In this document: positions 49,001 to 60,204 of the stretch, in pieces
How positions within the stretch are numbered: position 1 is the stretch's first letter
How the letters are laid out: each line of letters starts with the position of its first letter
From: Pelomyxa schiedti
Lineage: Eukaryota > Evosea > Pelobiontida > Pelomyxidae
Length of the DNA stretch: 64,000 nucleotides
Assembly: GCA_020536535.1 (NCBI GenBank)
Contig: JAHLWZ010000489.1
Location: 839-64,838, forward strand
Direction: 5' to 3'
Position numbers and translations under genes: made by a program
Notes under the pieces: generated by a model
Database searches by the model: none
What the model was told of the DNA's origin: nothing
What the model saw: the letters and a program-made list of their open reading frames with translations, nothing else

Positions 49001-52000
49001 GTGGTTAAAGCAATTATATGTTACTTACTCCCTTCTTTGTAAATGTTGGATGGTGCTTTAGTACGTCACGTAGGGATTGATGCTCAGAAACAATAAACCC
49101 CGGAGTTGATTTAATGGCTGGAGCCACTAGTGATACAGAAGGTGAGTCCTGAGTCACTACAGGCACAGAAGATGGGGATGTGGAATGTGTGTGTGGTACT
49201 GCCTTCCTGCGTACGGTCCACTTCTCCAGCATTTTCCTTTGTTGAGTTCAGTGTGCTCACTTTTTTTTTTAAAGACAAGAGTACTTTTTTGCTTCCCCAA
49301 CAGTAGTATCTGCTGGGAACGTCATTGGAGCTGGGACTGAGTTCCCTGGGTGAAGTACAAGGATGGAAACATCGTCACTGGAAACCATTCCTGATATGCT
49401 TAGGAGACTGTCCAGAGTACTGGTCTCCCTTGGGGGTGGCGGGGGAGCTGCACTCTCCTCCGTTTCTCGAGGTTCAATTCTTACAAGAAAAAGGGCTGTC
49501 AAAAGTCAAATAGAATTACGGGGACAGTACTTCAATGACTGTTTATAACAGGTATCCTCAGAGTAAGACACTCCCAGAGTGCCTATCCAAGTGGCCAAAG
49601 GCGTACTTGGTACTAAACAATATGGAGTCTGTTGAAATTGTTGAACCCGAAGAATGACATCAGCCTTGTGCAATATTAGACAGCCAAAAAATGAGAATGA
49701 TAGCTCACTTGAAGCCGGCACTTGAAGAAATTCACTTTCTCCTCTATAAATGTGGCATTCCCTTCCTCTTGTGAACGTAAATATCCAGTAAAGATTTGTT
49801 CATAACAAACCAATAAACGTAAGATCTGTCAAATAAATGCCAAGATAAGGAATGCAAGGCTGGTATCAAGTTAGTGTGGGGAAAGAGTTTCGACTACAGA
49901 CCGGAGGGATCTTCTGCAGTTTTTGTCGAAGAGTCTGAAAATTTTTTGTATTGTCAGTTAACTCACGCATTGCTTCCAGTGCTCTGGTGTGAGGAGCTCC
50001 AACAGCCTAGGGTCTATGAATTTAAGGGAAAAACCTGATGGAACCATACGGCCCAAGTCTTTTTTAGCCTGAACGCACTACTATTTGTGAACCCTGAGAG
50101 AACTGACATCAAACCATTATAGTTTTGTAATTCTGAGAGACACTGTCTACCAGATTAGAAGTTGCCTTGAAGTCAAACAGTCATACATTAGCAAGATCAA
50201 TAAACCGCTCAATGATTTTAACTCTGTCTTGAAAGTCATCAGTAGAACATATCTCTTCCACAACCCAGTGGCTTATCTGTAATGCTCAGTGCAAGAAGGA
50301 AAAGCTACGAAGTAAACTTGATTAAAGTGCTGGATCATTGCTGACACATTCGGGGAGAGAGATCTATCTTTTTTTGTCCAAGCAAGCCCAATCAATTCCC
50401 AAGGCTTAATTGCCCTGAAAAGATTTTGCTCGATGATAGTTATCTGCCTTGCTATCTCTTTTGGCTGTTGGTAGGTATTATGATAAAAGAAAATAATAAA
50501 GAACGAAAAGACCTGTAGTGCAGAGAAAGAGAGCATACTACTTTCCCAAGGGTGTCCCAAACACAAGCAAATTGGTAGTAAACATTCTGGAGGTTGCTTA
50601 TCAAAGACGCATTGTCTACTTTTTTCTTCACCACTGACCTGTTGGTGAAATAAGCGAAAGGAGATGTATAATGGAAAGTTACAGTTCTGGAAATGAGTTT
50701 AATGAGTTGCTCCGCGGGGTTCTTGAGCTCCGAAGATAACACAGAAGATGTAAAGTCTTTGACCCCCTCTATGATTGTATTATCAGTGAAGCTATTCCAC
50801 AAGCGCTCAACCCATTGCTTTAGAACAATGAATACTCTGTACAAAGGTTAAGGCAGCCGGAGGTTTTTCCAATACCTAAGTCGAAGAGGAAATAGAACAG
50901 TTTTGGACCACAAATCGACTTCTTCTTGGGATGAAAGCTCAGGAGGTGAGGGAGTATTATATCTTAGAAACAATGTGAGTTTTAAAAGAAAATATGATTA
51001 ACTGGATACTGTTCAATAAGAAGCTCAAGAAATCTCAGTGGGGTAGTATGTGCAGAGTAGGTTAACAAGTAGTGTAACATAAATTGGCCATCTGAATGAT
51101 GTTGGGACAGAGGGAAGAATGAAGAATTTACCTTGCTTGTGCTTTTCTGTGGTGAGTCTCGCCACAAGGGCCTCGGGGGTTCCTAGTTTAACAAGACCAT
51201 GTTCTATTACTATTTTCCTGCGCACGATAAGCCAAAAATAGAGGTATTTGAGTAATACTGTGAAAGGTCTGTAGAGTCTCCTTTATCAACATCTTTACTG
51301 CCATCTGCATCAGAGCCTTCCAGAGAGTCGATGGCCGAGAAAGATCCAGAAAGTGAATCAGATAGTGGGTTAGCTGTTAAGGTTGGGGTAGATGGTTTCA
51401 ATCCCGGGGATGGAGCTAAGGCTGGCGAAGAGGTATTTGATGGAATTTCACTTGTACTTGAAGATTCACTACTTGTCTCCTGACTCAGATGTAGGCGAGA
51501 CAGATTTGGCTCGGATAGGGAAGAGGCCACACCCCCCAGAGCACTGGAATCTGAGGCATCCTTTCCAGAGCTCTCCTGCTGATACAGAGACGACCTTAGG
51601 GCAGTGAAGCTTCCACGAGAAGAACCGAACACAATAGCCGTAGGCTCGCCATCACTCCCTATTGATGATGCAGATGCCCGGGCCCCTCCCGAGCCAAACC
51701 CACCCTGTGACTGCGATAGCAGCACAGCTCTCCTCTTATTCCTAAGCTCCTGTTGTTGCGTTGGAGCCACCCACCAATGAGGGTTTTTGGGTTGCACAAA
51801 CAACAGCTCCTCAGGCACAGCCGAGTTGGAACCCTCGCTCTCCGCCCCCTTATTACTCACGCTATCGCCACCGCTAGCTGGCGTTGCCGTTACCTTGGTG
51901 GCAGCGGTTGCACTGGCACTGCTTCCGTTTCCCGTGCTCGGCGAAGTGGTTGCAGCTGTTACAGCCGCACGCCCGTTACTTGAACCACCACTTGCAGATG

Positions 52001-52307
52001 TTGTCGCGTTCGCACCAGTCCCACCACTCGTGGTAGAACCGCTGCCGTTTGATGCCGCGGAAGCAGTGTCAGTACTAGAAGGCGAAGCGGTAGACAACGA
52101 TAGAGGGGCCATGACGAGGTGAGCGGGGGGCGGTCGCGACGGCGGGTGCGGGGGCGATGAAGATGACGACGACGACGATGTGGTCTTTTTGTGGCTGATT
52201 GTGTTGACAGGAGGTAGGTGTGTGTTGTTGTGCGTCGCATTCGTTGTCGTAGTTGTCGAAGACACCGGCACCGGGTGCGTGTTGCAAACCGCGACGTGGT
52301 GCGACAT
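46019..52307 (-). CDS. RasGEF-PH-RhoGAP multidomain signalling protein
   Basis: Start ATG at 52305-52307 (MSHHVAVCNTHPVPVSS). About 360 residues of Ser/Thr/Ala/Gly low complexity precede a RasGEF-N module (LVKLGTPEALVARLTTEKHK; DGQFMLHYLLTYSAHTTPLR). The RasGEF catalytic domain follows: SPKEIARQ-like QPKEIARQITIIEQNLFRAI, KPWELIGLAWTKKDR, ISHWVVEEICSTDDFQDRVK, YNGLMSVLSGFTNSSAFRLK, IPPPCIPYLGIYLTDLTFI, QTPYCLVPSTPLATWIGTL. Linkers lead to a PH domain (LKPHWFAIVDGILFCYFDGK) and a RhoGAP domain (VCCLGELVRLFFSEMPEPLL, LKQLVDQLPPCNSAVLTI, LTLGQPAIIFGPLFLR). A ~190-residue Pro/Thr/Ser tail ends SNSNSHL. No stop interrupts between the domains. It would activate Ras and inactivate Rho/Rac, as Dictyostelium GflB is reported to do. 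Many small exons; individual borders approximate. Confidence 0.82.
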
Positions 52308-52485
52308 TTTTTTTTCTTTTTTTTTTTTTTTTGAAAGGGCAACAGAGGAACGAACGAAGATCACATGAAATTCACCTGAATCTACAGCGGAACAAACCGC
52401 AACTCCTTTGGCCATCAAAACCGTCGTTAGTGACACAAGATATACCCGATCTACATGACAGCTGACAAAACATTTTTAATTTTTT

Positions 52486-52742
52486 TTAATCAAAAGGCAC
52501 CCAGGCACCTTTCCAAGGGTCGCCCAGCCTCGACTGTATGTCGGCGTGTGTGATCCCGAGGCGCTCCATTGACACGTTGAGGTGGAGGTGCGACGCAACA
52601 ACAAAGTCCATCAAGTGGTCGGCGGCAAACGAGGCTGTCATCTCGGGGAACACTCGAAGCAACATCTTCCACACTCCAACATTTGGCCTGTGTGCGGCAC
52701 TCTTTTTCCAGAGTGCTGTGTGGTTGTCCCCCATTGTGCCAA

Positions 52743-52777
<35 letters not shown>

Positions 52778-54766
52778 GAGGTTATGAAATTTCAGTGTTA
52801 CGTCGATTTAAAGAAGCGAGGGTGGAATTTACCTCGTCCAGGGTTACATTGAACGTGTGGATCAACCATTCTGCACAACCTTCTTTGTTGGAGGTAATCA
52901 ACAGAAACAGAAGTTTGTTGTGGCTCCTCTTGACTTGATTCTCATTCAAGTGGAAATATTCAATGAACCACCTCACAACTTTCCCTGACTTGACGTATGG
53001 CTGTGACAAGCCCTGTGCTACAGTATCTGGAGAGAAGCCAACAATTGATGCAAGCTCCTTGGCTTGTGATATATCGCCAAAAGCAGTAACGGCAACAACA
53101 GCCTTGATCTGAAGAATTTGATCAAATGAAACTTGATCAAGTTTCTTCAACAGCAATGACGCAAGTGAAAGTTGCCCACCTTCAAGGTTATCTTCAACAG
53201 CTTTACTTGCTGCTATTGAGGTGATGTTGCTGATCGCACACTTTGAGAGGAACCATTGCAACCCAGAGGTTCCACAACTCAGATTGCCCGCACATATCTG
53301 CTTGAGAATTCTTTCTGTCACACAAGGAACTGAATTCACATCATCCATCACATGGAAGTTCTGTTCAAACCAGTCTGCCACTGCTATGTTGCTTCTGGAG
53401 AGGGAGTTGACAAGGCACTGCCGAAGAGTATTGGTGTCCAGTCTGATGTTTGGCAGCAGGACCTGAATTAGTGACACGCTATCGTGTTTATTTCTGCACA
53501 CTGCAGCAAGTGCCTGGGTTTTAACTCTACTGAAAATGTTAGGGAAGGTTGAAGCCAACCATTGAACGTATTCCCCATCTGCAATATACTCGCATGTGTA
53601 ACAAAAGTCTAATGGATGGGTACAAGGCAGAAGCGGTTGATGGCCCACTTGAAAACCTTTGGGTTTTTGATGCCAGAAAGAATGGGGTGCTCCTCAGGTG
53701 AAAATCTTTCATTAATCCATTGGTAGCCTTCCTCCATGTCACTTTCATCTTTCTCTTCAGAGAGAGACATAAACCAGTTCAGTATTTGGTACCCTGGGGT
53801 TTCAGTGCTTAGATATCCCAAAAACAACTCCGTGCAGAACTTCATAACATCCAAACTTGGACTAAGAATGAACTGAACGGGACCGCACCTGTGGTGAGAT
53901 AGTAGTTCCCTGCAAGCCTCAACGACAGGGGTGCTAGAAACCAACCACTTGACAACATCAATGTGTCCCCACCTCACAGCAGCATGAAACGGCATCGGGA
54001 GCTCCCACAGCTCAGTCCCGACACCGCAGAACGTCGACATCACCCACTTGACAACCTCAAGGCTCCCACCCTTGCACGCATCATACAACAGGCTGTGCCC
54101 AATCGACTCACTGAACTTCACCTCCCTGATTTCATCCAACAGGTCACAGTCGCCAGCCGGCCACCTCAGGGCACCACGACGGCCACCCTCAACAAGCTCC
54201 CGTGCCATCGAAATGTGCCCCCCTGTTTTAAAAAGTGAAATGCCGGATCCAAATAAACACCAAACATAACACACAACACACAACGCGCAACGCGCAACGC
54301 GCAACGAACAACGAACAACGGACAACGGACAACGGACAACGAACAACGAACAACGCACACCTTGGCACAGACCCCTGAGCACAGCGAGGCACTCCTTCGT
54401 GTTGTTCCTCGTCGCCTTTCTCTTGAGCACCCAGTCCACGCACCTCGTGGCCCCAGCCATGCCGCCACACTTGAGCACAAAGTACCGCGACCCCGCCGGC
54501 GGCGCGGCGGCGGAGGCGGCGGTCACCCTGGCGGCCGCGGCCACCGCGCGGCAGACGCGGGGCACGAGGGGGAACAGCGCCTCCGCCACGCCCACCAGCC
54601 AGACGCACTGCGCCTGGGTGAGTGCCACGCCGCGGTTATGGGACGCAGACACCATCGGGTCCACCACGTGCTCCCACACCACTCGCGACACAGTCATCAA
54701 GTTGGCGATTGTGTCCCCGCGGGAGCCTCCAGGTCGTTGTCGTGGAACGGCGTCGTTGCAAGACAT
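52486..54766 (-). CDS. Divergent ankyrin-like repeat protein, paralogue 2
   Basis: Start ATG at 54764-54766. Exon 1 (54766-54361) encodes DTIANLMTVSRVVWEHVVDP and ALFPLVPRVCRAVAAAARV, ending LAVLRGLCQ. A 138-nt intron (54223-54360) leads to GGHISMARELVEGG, then weak ankyrin helices (LLYDACKGGSLEVVKWVMST, AAVRWGHIDVVKWLVSS). Near 53610-53650 the reading frame shifts without an intron I can place in frame, so there is an unresolved intron, a frameshift, or a base error. The next block (AVCRNKHDSVSLIQVLLPNI, GCAEWLIHTFNVTLDE) joins across 52744-52832 to GVWKMLLRVFPEMTASFAAD, ending WVPFD. The same plan and last-intron position as the gene at 28455-30653. Function unknown. Confidence 0.7.
52745..52776 (-). 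repeat. 32-nt homopolymer (A on the sense strand) at a 3' splice site
   Basis: T32 on the plus strand, A32 on the coding strand of paralogue 2. It sits directly before the inferred acceptor (AAAG at 52744), where a pyrimidine tract would be expected. The homologous last intron of paralogue 1 also ends in an A run (about 28827-28837). Confidence 0.85.
54274..54357 (-). repeat. Intronic 7-bp minisatellite, 12 copies
   Basis: Plus-strand unit CAACGNR (variants CAACGCG, CAACGAA, CAACGGA) repeats exactly 12 times in 84 bp, filling most of the first intron of ankyrin-like paralogue 2. On the sense strand it reads GTTGTTC/GTTGCGC-type units. Variants are arranged as a near-symmetric series (CG x3, AA x2, GA x3, AA x2). 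Confidence 0.9.
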
Positions 54767-54879
54767 CGACGCGAGCTTGCTTTTTGTTTTGTTATGTGAA
54801 TGAGAGGAAACGAAAGTTGCTGAACATACCTAGCTGTTGCTTTTTTTTATGGTTTTTTTTTACCCCCGTGTTGGTGTGG

Positions 54880-56103
54880 TTACATGCATGAAGCTATTGG
54901 TAGTTGTTGTTCAGCAGCTATTTTCCGGCGCTTGGCTTTGGCTTCCGCGTAGCTCTTGATGACCTTATCACGCAGGGACTCAAAGTAGCGTTGCTGTAGT
55001 GCTGCTTGTGAATTTGTTTTGGTGATGGGGCTTTTCTTGGAAGATTTTGGGAGTAGTGGTGGGGGAGCTCCTTCAAGTAGCCTTACGGCCGGTGGCATGA
55101 ATGCCGGAAGTAATTCCTGAGATAGGTGTTTGGTTCTACTTTTGAACAACTCTCTCAAACCTTTTTCTTTGTGACCGGTGGAAGCTTTGGTGGACAATCG
55201 GCTACTTCACCAAATTTAATAACTTCCTGTATTGTAGAGTGTCAGTTCACAATATATAAAATACATAAAAAGGAATTTGGTACGTGTCTGTGCAGCCTAT
55301 CTAAGGGGTCATTGCTGGGAGTTTCATCACTACTGCTATCATCGCCACCATCAGAATCACTCTCACTGTCGCGGTCACTAGCTTGTTGCTGCTTCAATCC
55401 CTTACTGGGCTTCTGAAGTGGAGCAACTTGTTCTTGCCGGGGTCTTTTCTGAGCCTGCTGAGGTGGCTGTTCCGAATGCTTCCGGCCCGGCGTTGGAGTA
55501 TTGTGGGAGGGTTTTGGTTTTGGGGGTGGTTGATCACGACGTCGAACTGCCACAGAGGACGCCTTCGAAGGTGCAGTTGTGGTGCCGAGTTTGGGTATTT
55601 CATTTGGTGTCTCGCCAGACTTTTTCGGCTTTCTTCTTTTGTTGCTCCTCTTTGGGAGGCCAGTTATGGGATCAATCTTTACAGGCGTTTCCGGTGTGGT
55701 TTCATCGGCAGTAGTTCCCCGGCTGCTCCACAGTGGTCTAAAGGAAATTTAGAATTAATTACAATTTGGAACCCAACGCTGACCGGGGAGTGGTGTCAAC
55801 GGCCACAACCGCGTCCGGGTCGTTTTTCTTCTGCCAGGTCACGATGTCCTTTAGCCTCCGAGACAGTCGGTCGCCGCCCTCGGCGGGGTCCGCGCCCCCT
55901 CCCACAATTGCGCCGCCGGCGTCCTCGACCCCCTGCGCGCCCCTGCGGGGCTTCTTGGGCTTCTTTGGTACGTTGCCCTTGCCGCCGCCGACCTTCTTGT
56001 GTGCCTGCGCGTACGCCTGTGACGACGCGCGTCTGCTTGCCGGCGCGAATGGGTCGTACGCGCAGATCTTGTTGTGCTTCCGCGGCCGCACCTTGCGCGT
56101 CAT
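54880..56103 (-). CDS. Basic, probably nucleolar protein (CCDC137-like?)
   Basis: Start ATG at 56101-56103 (MTRKVRPRKHNKICAYDPFA). Exons join to ITGLPKRSNKRRKPKKSGET, a Pro/Gln/Arg region (VAVRRRDQPPPKPKPSHNTP), an acidic Ser/Asp patch (DRDSESDSDGGDDSSSDE), then EVIKFGEVADCPPKLPPV, the most conserved-looking part. After a GTTTGA..CTCAG intron it continues ELLPAFMPPAVRLLEGAPPP and a basic helix (YAEAKAKRRKIAAEQ), ending ASCM. The charge pattern and the EVIKFGEV..PP motif resemble CCDC137-type or rRNA-processing proteins; this identity is a guess. It is divergent from the first metallopeptidase (149-bp gap). Confidence 0.6.
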
Positions 56104-56252
56104 CCTGCCCCCCACCAATAGATACCAGATAGATCGCCAGCAATTCCCTGAACCGCGGTCCCAGCTTCCAGCGCCACGAAAAACCCAAAAAGATTTTTCT
56201 TTTCACAAACTTCCACCACACAGCGAGCTTGTTTGTTTAGACTACTAAACCA
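56104..56252. promoter_or_regulatory. Divergent intergenic region, nucleolar-like and M6 gene A
   Basis: 149 bp between opposed ATGs. The M6 side ends with a GTTTGTTTAGACTACTAAAC leader directly before the start. No distinct core element is identified. Confidence 0.35.
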
Positions 56253-58085
56253 ATGAGGACAACGGTAGCGGGGGTGTTAATACTTGCGGTTGGGGTTTCC
56301 ATCGTCGTCGTGGCGCTGGGGATGGGAGCGGGGGCGGTTTCGCCGATTCCACGTGACCACCGGTTCCCGCAGCGCGTGGCCGAGTCCGCGCGAGGCAGGC
56401 GAATAACGTCACGCTTTGTCAGGAACAAAGGAGCACCACAGGAGCTCATTCGATTGTCAAATAGGGTTTGTTTTTTGTTTTCTTTCTTTTTTTTTTTTTT
56501 TTGGTTTCCCCCCTTTTCTCATTTTTAGTAGAACAACAACACCAAGAGGGTTGCACTTGTGAGTGGGACAATGGAGTTGCCGGTTGTCACGATGGAGTTC
56601 CCTGATCAGGCACACACTTACACAAACGATGACTTTGAGTCGCTTCTGTTTGAGCATTCCCGGACACCCACTCCCAGCATGTGGGACTATTACCAGGAGG
56701 TGTCATACAACGTATTCGGAGTGTCTGGCAGTGCTTATGGGTGGTATATGACTCCGCAGACCAAGTCGTATTACTATGACGGCACGAATTTGGCCCAACT
56801 GGCTGCCGAAAATCTTTGTGCTGCTGTTGGGAGTGGTCTGTCAATTTATGACAATGATGACGACGGGTATGTGGACTCTCTGGTAGTTGTGCACAGTGGC
56901 CAGGGTCAGGAAGTTACGGGAGACCCTGATGATATCTGGTCACACTCTTATCAGCTTGAGAATCCGTATTTATGTTCCGCTGCTGGGTAATTCGCTCCCA
57001 AAACCTCCAAGTTTTATTTACGTAACCCATAGAACGTATATCTGGAACTACCTCATACAACCAGAGTTGGGTGCCTACGGGGACATGACCGGCATTGGTG
57101 TGTTCTGTCATGAGTTAGGTCACGCTCTCGGTCTTCCCGACCTTTATGACACTGGAGATAGCGCCAATAACGGCCTTGGTCTGTATAGATGGAGTTTGAT
57201 GGCTTCTGGTAGTTGGGGTGGTATAGGAACTGACGAAAGGTGTGTGCTAAAAATTCTTTTTACTCTTGTGTTCCTCAATTTTCGTACAGTTACCCGGTGC
57301 ATCTTGACTGTTGGTGCAAGGCATCACTGGGATGGCTCACACCCACTGGCGTACTCACAACAGGACAGTACACCCTGCACCAAGTGGAAGACAACGCTGA
57401 GTGCGTTCTCTTGCAGCCGCTTTCCAACCCAACCCCATGTACCAATATTATATTCATATTGTTCCATAAGTTACATACACACAGCACAATACTGGCTGAT
57501 TGAAAACCGGCAACGTGTTTCATTTGATTACAATCTTCAAGGAACTGGCATTGTAATTTATCACATTGACGACACTATTATCGGCGCCAACTATTACGAA
57601 AATACTATCAACACCAATGACCACCCTTATGGAGTTGCCTTTGAGCAAGCCAGGTACTCTCTTGGTCTTCACTTTCTTTCTTTCTCACACTAAAATCCAG
57701 TGCCGCCTGTGATTCGTACTCGTGCCAGAGTTATTGGATCACGAACGCAACAGCATACCCAGCAACCGACGTGTGGAATTCCAACACCAAAATCGCGTTT
57801 GGGTCAAACACAGTTCCGTCCACAAAGGTGAATTCTGGGGACAGCTACCTCAGCTGCTCAATCAGGGACATTCCCGCATCATCCTCCGCAATGACAGTGA
57901 CACTCTCCCCCGAGGACGGAGTCATCAGCAGCTCCAGTAACAGTATCAGCATCAGCAGCAGCAGCAGTCACCACACAAAATCATCACCCAGCAGTCACGG
58001 CGATCCAGACGCAGCACCCAGTCTTGTTATTCCCCTCGTTCTGGTGTCTCTCTGTTTCTTGTTTTCTTCCCTCCTCCCTTTCTGA
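56253..58085 (+). CDS. M6-family metallopeptidase, tandem copy A
   Basis: Secretory/membrane metallopeptidase of the M6 (immune inhibitor A-like) family. The signal region (VAGVLILAVGVSIVVVALGM) is followed by a propeptide-like part. After an intron comes the catalytic domain beginning TKRVALVSGTMELPVVTMEF, through WDYYQEVSYNVFGVSGSAYG and DNDDDGYVDSLVVVHSGQGQ (Ca-binding-like Asp run), to the zinc site GVFCHELGHALGLPDLYDTG (HExxH, third-ligand region GLPD). Then WLIENRQRVSFDYNLQGTGI, VIYHIDDTIIGANYY, a Ser/His stretch and a C-terminal hydrophobic helix (LVIPLVLVSLCFLFSSLLPF), suggesting membrane or GPI anchoring. Introns are near 56466-56550, 56960-57030, 57240-57291, 57430-57480 and 57655-57700. 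Substrate unknown. Confidence 0.88.
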
Positions 58086-58285
58086 ATGTGATCCTACCCA
58101 ACACCAGTCAATTTTTTTCACACGATTTGATTGTTTTGATAGGTTGATTCCCATCAGATTCCTGCCCTTCGTTATCATGAAAAGGAAAAGGTATCGAAGT
58201 TTCCAAACCAACGGGTGGAAAAAAAAGAAGATAAGAAGGGTGTTTATTTTCGCAACCCACAACACGTTTTCTAAGAAATCCACCA

Positions 58286-60119
58286 ATGAGGTCAAAGGTG
58301 CCAGGGGTGTTAATACTTACAGTTGGCGCTATTATTGCCGTTGTCACTCATGGGAGGGGAGCGGGCGCTATGCCACCTGTTCCGCGAGACCCGTCGGTGG
58401 CAGCCCAGCACGGCGGAGCTCTGCGATTCCCTGAGCGCGCTCCCGAGTCTGTGAGGGGTATGCGAATAACGTCACACTTTGTGAGGGACAAAGGAGCCCC
58501 GCAGGAGCTCATTCGCTTGTCAAATAGGGTTTGTCTGTTTTCCACTCGGCGTTGTGTGTTTTGTTTTTTTCCTTGGAATATGTCTGTGGATTGTAAGTCT
58601 TTGCAGAACAACACCAAGAGGGTTGCACTTGTGAGTGGGACAATGGAGTTGCCGGTTGTCACGATGGAGTTCCCTGATCAGGCACACACTTACACAAACG
58701 ATGACTTTGAGTCGCTTCTGTTTGAGCATTCCCGGACACCCACTCCCAGCATGTGGGACTATTACCAGGAGGTGTCATACAACGTATTCGGAGTGTCTGG
58801 CAGTGCTTATGGGTGGTATATGACTCCGCAAAACAAGTCGTATTACTCCACAGGCCCGACATTGGCCCAACTGGCTGCCGAAAATCTTTGTGCTGCTGTT
58901 GGGAGTGGTCTGTCAATTTATGACAATGATGACGACGGGTATGTGGACTCTCTGGTAGTTGTGCACAGTGGCCAGAGTCAGGAAGTTACGGGAGACCCTG
59001 ATGATATCTGGTCGAGCGCCTATCATCTTGTGAGTCCGTATTTATGTTCCGCTGCTGGGTACTTCCCTCTAGCATCAAAACCTCCAAATTTTTACTTACA
59101 GAAACTATAGAAAGTATATCTGGAACTACGACGTTCAACCAGAGCTGGGTGCCTACAAAAACATGACCGGCATTGGTGTGTTCTGTCACGAATTTGGCCA
59201 CCTTCTCGGTCTTCCAGATCTTTATGACACTGGAAAAACTCATCCCGGCCTTGGTCTGTATAGATGGAGTTTGATGGCTGATGGTGCTTGGGGTGGGACC
59301 GGCATGGCTCAAACGTTCGCGGAAAATTCTTTTTACTCTTGTGTTCCTCAATTTTGGTACAGTTACCCGGTGCATCTTGACTGTTGGGGCAAGGCATCAC
59401 TGGGATGGCTCACACCCACTTCCGTACTCACAACAGGACAGTACACCCTGCACCAAGTGGAAGACAACGCCGAGTGCGTTCTCTTGGAGCCGCTTTCCAA
59501 CCCAACCCCATGTACCAACACACATTGTATTCTTGCTCCTTACATCTAAATGCAGCTCAATACTGGCTGATTGAAAACCGACAACGTGTTTCATTTGATT
59601 ACCAACTCCAAGGAACTGGCATCGTAATTTATCACATTGACGAAACTATTATCGATGCCAACTTTGAGACAAATACTGTCAACGTCAATGACGGCCCTTA
59701 TGGAGTTGCCTTTGAGCAAGCCAGGTACTCTCTTGTGTTTTCTTTCTCACACTCATCCAACGCACACCAGTGCCACCTGTGATTCGTACTCGTGCCAGAG
59801 TTATTGGATGCCGGACACACAACCATTCCCAGCAACCGACGCGTGGAATCCCAACACCAAAATCGCGTTTGGGTCAAACACATTTCCATCAACCAAGGTG
59901 AATTCTGAGGACAGCTACCTCAGCTGCTCAATCAGGGACATTCCCGCATCATCCTCCGCAATGACAGTGACACTCTCCCCCGAGGACGGAGTCATCAGCA
60001 CCTCCAGTCACAGTATCAGCAGCAGCAGTAGTCACCACACAGACGCAGCACCCAGTCTTGTTATTCCCCTCGTTCTGGTGTCTCTCTGTTTCTTGTTTTC
60101 TTCCCTCCTCCCTTTCTGA
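58286..60119 (+). CDS. M6-family metallopeptidase, tandem copy B
   Basis: Second copy, head-to-tail with copy A, with the same exon plan. The signal region is VPGVLILTVGAIIAVVTHGR. The catalytic exon is base-for-base the same as copy A over about 220 nt from its start (58606 onward). The zinc site is GVFCHEFGHLLGLPDLYDTG, then GLGLYRWSLMADGAWGG, CWGKASLGWLTPTSVLTTG, YWLIENRQRVSFDYQLQGTG, and VIYHIDETIIDANFE. The Ser/His stretch is shorter than in A, and the C-terminal helix is identical. The propeptide exon has an extra ~10 residues (VAAQHGGALR). The donor before YPVHLDCW differs (GTTCGC versus GTGTGT in A). Both copies retain all catalytic residues. Confidence 0.87.
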
Positions 60120-60204
60120 ATGTGATCCTACCAAATAACCTAGCTCTTGTTCTGAGACCACTCTTTAAAATGGTCATGTTTCTTTCTATTTGGAATAAGC
60201 AGGT

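Noticed and set aside
55383..56132. 249-codon plus-strand ORF
   Set aside because: Trp/Arg/Pro-rich shadow of the minus-strand nucleolar-like gene.
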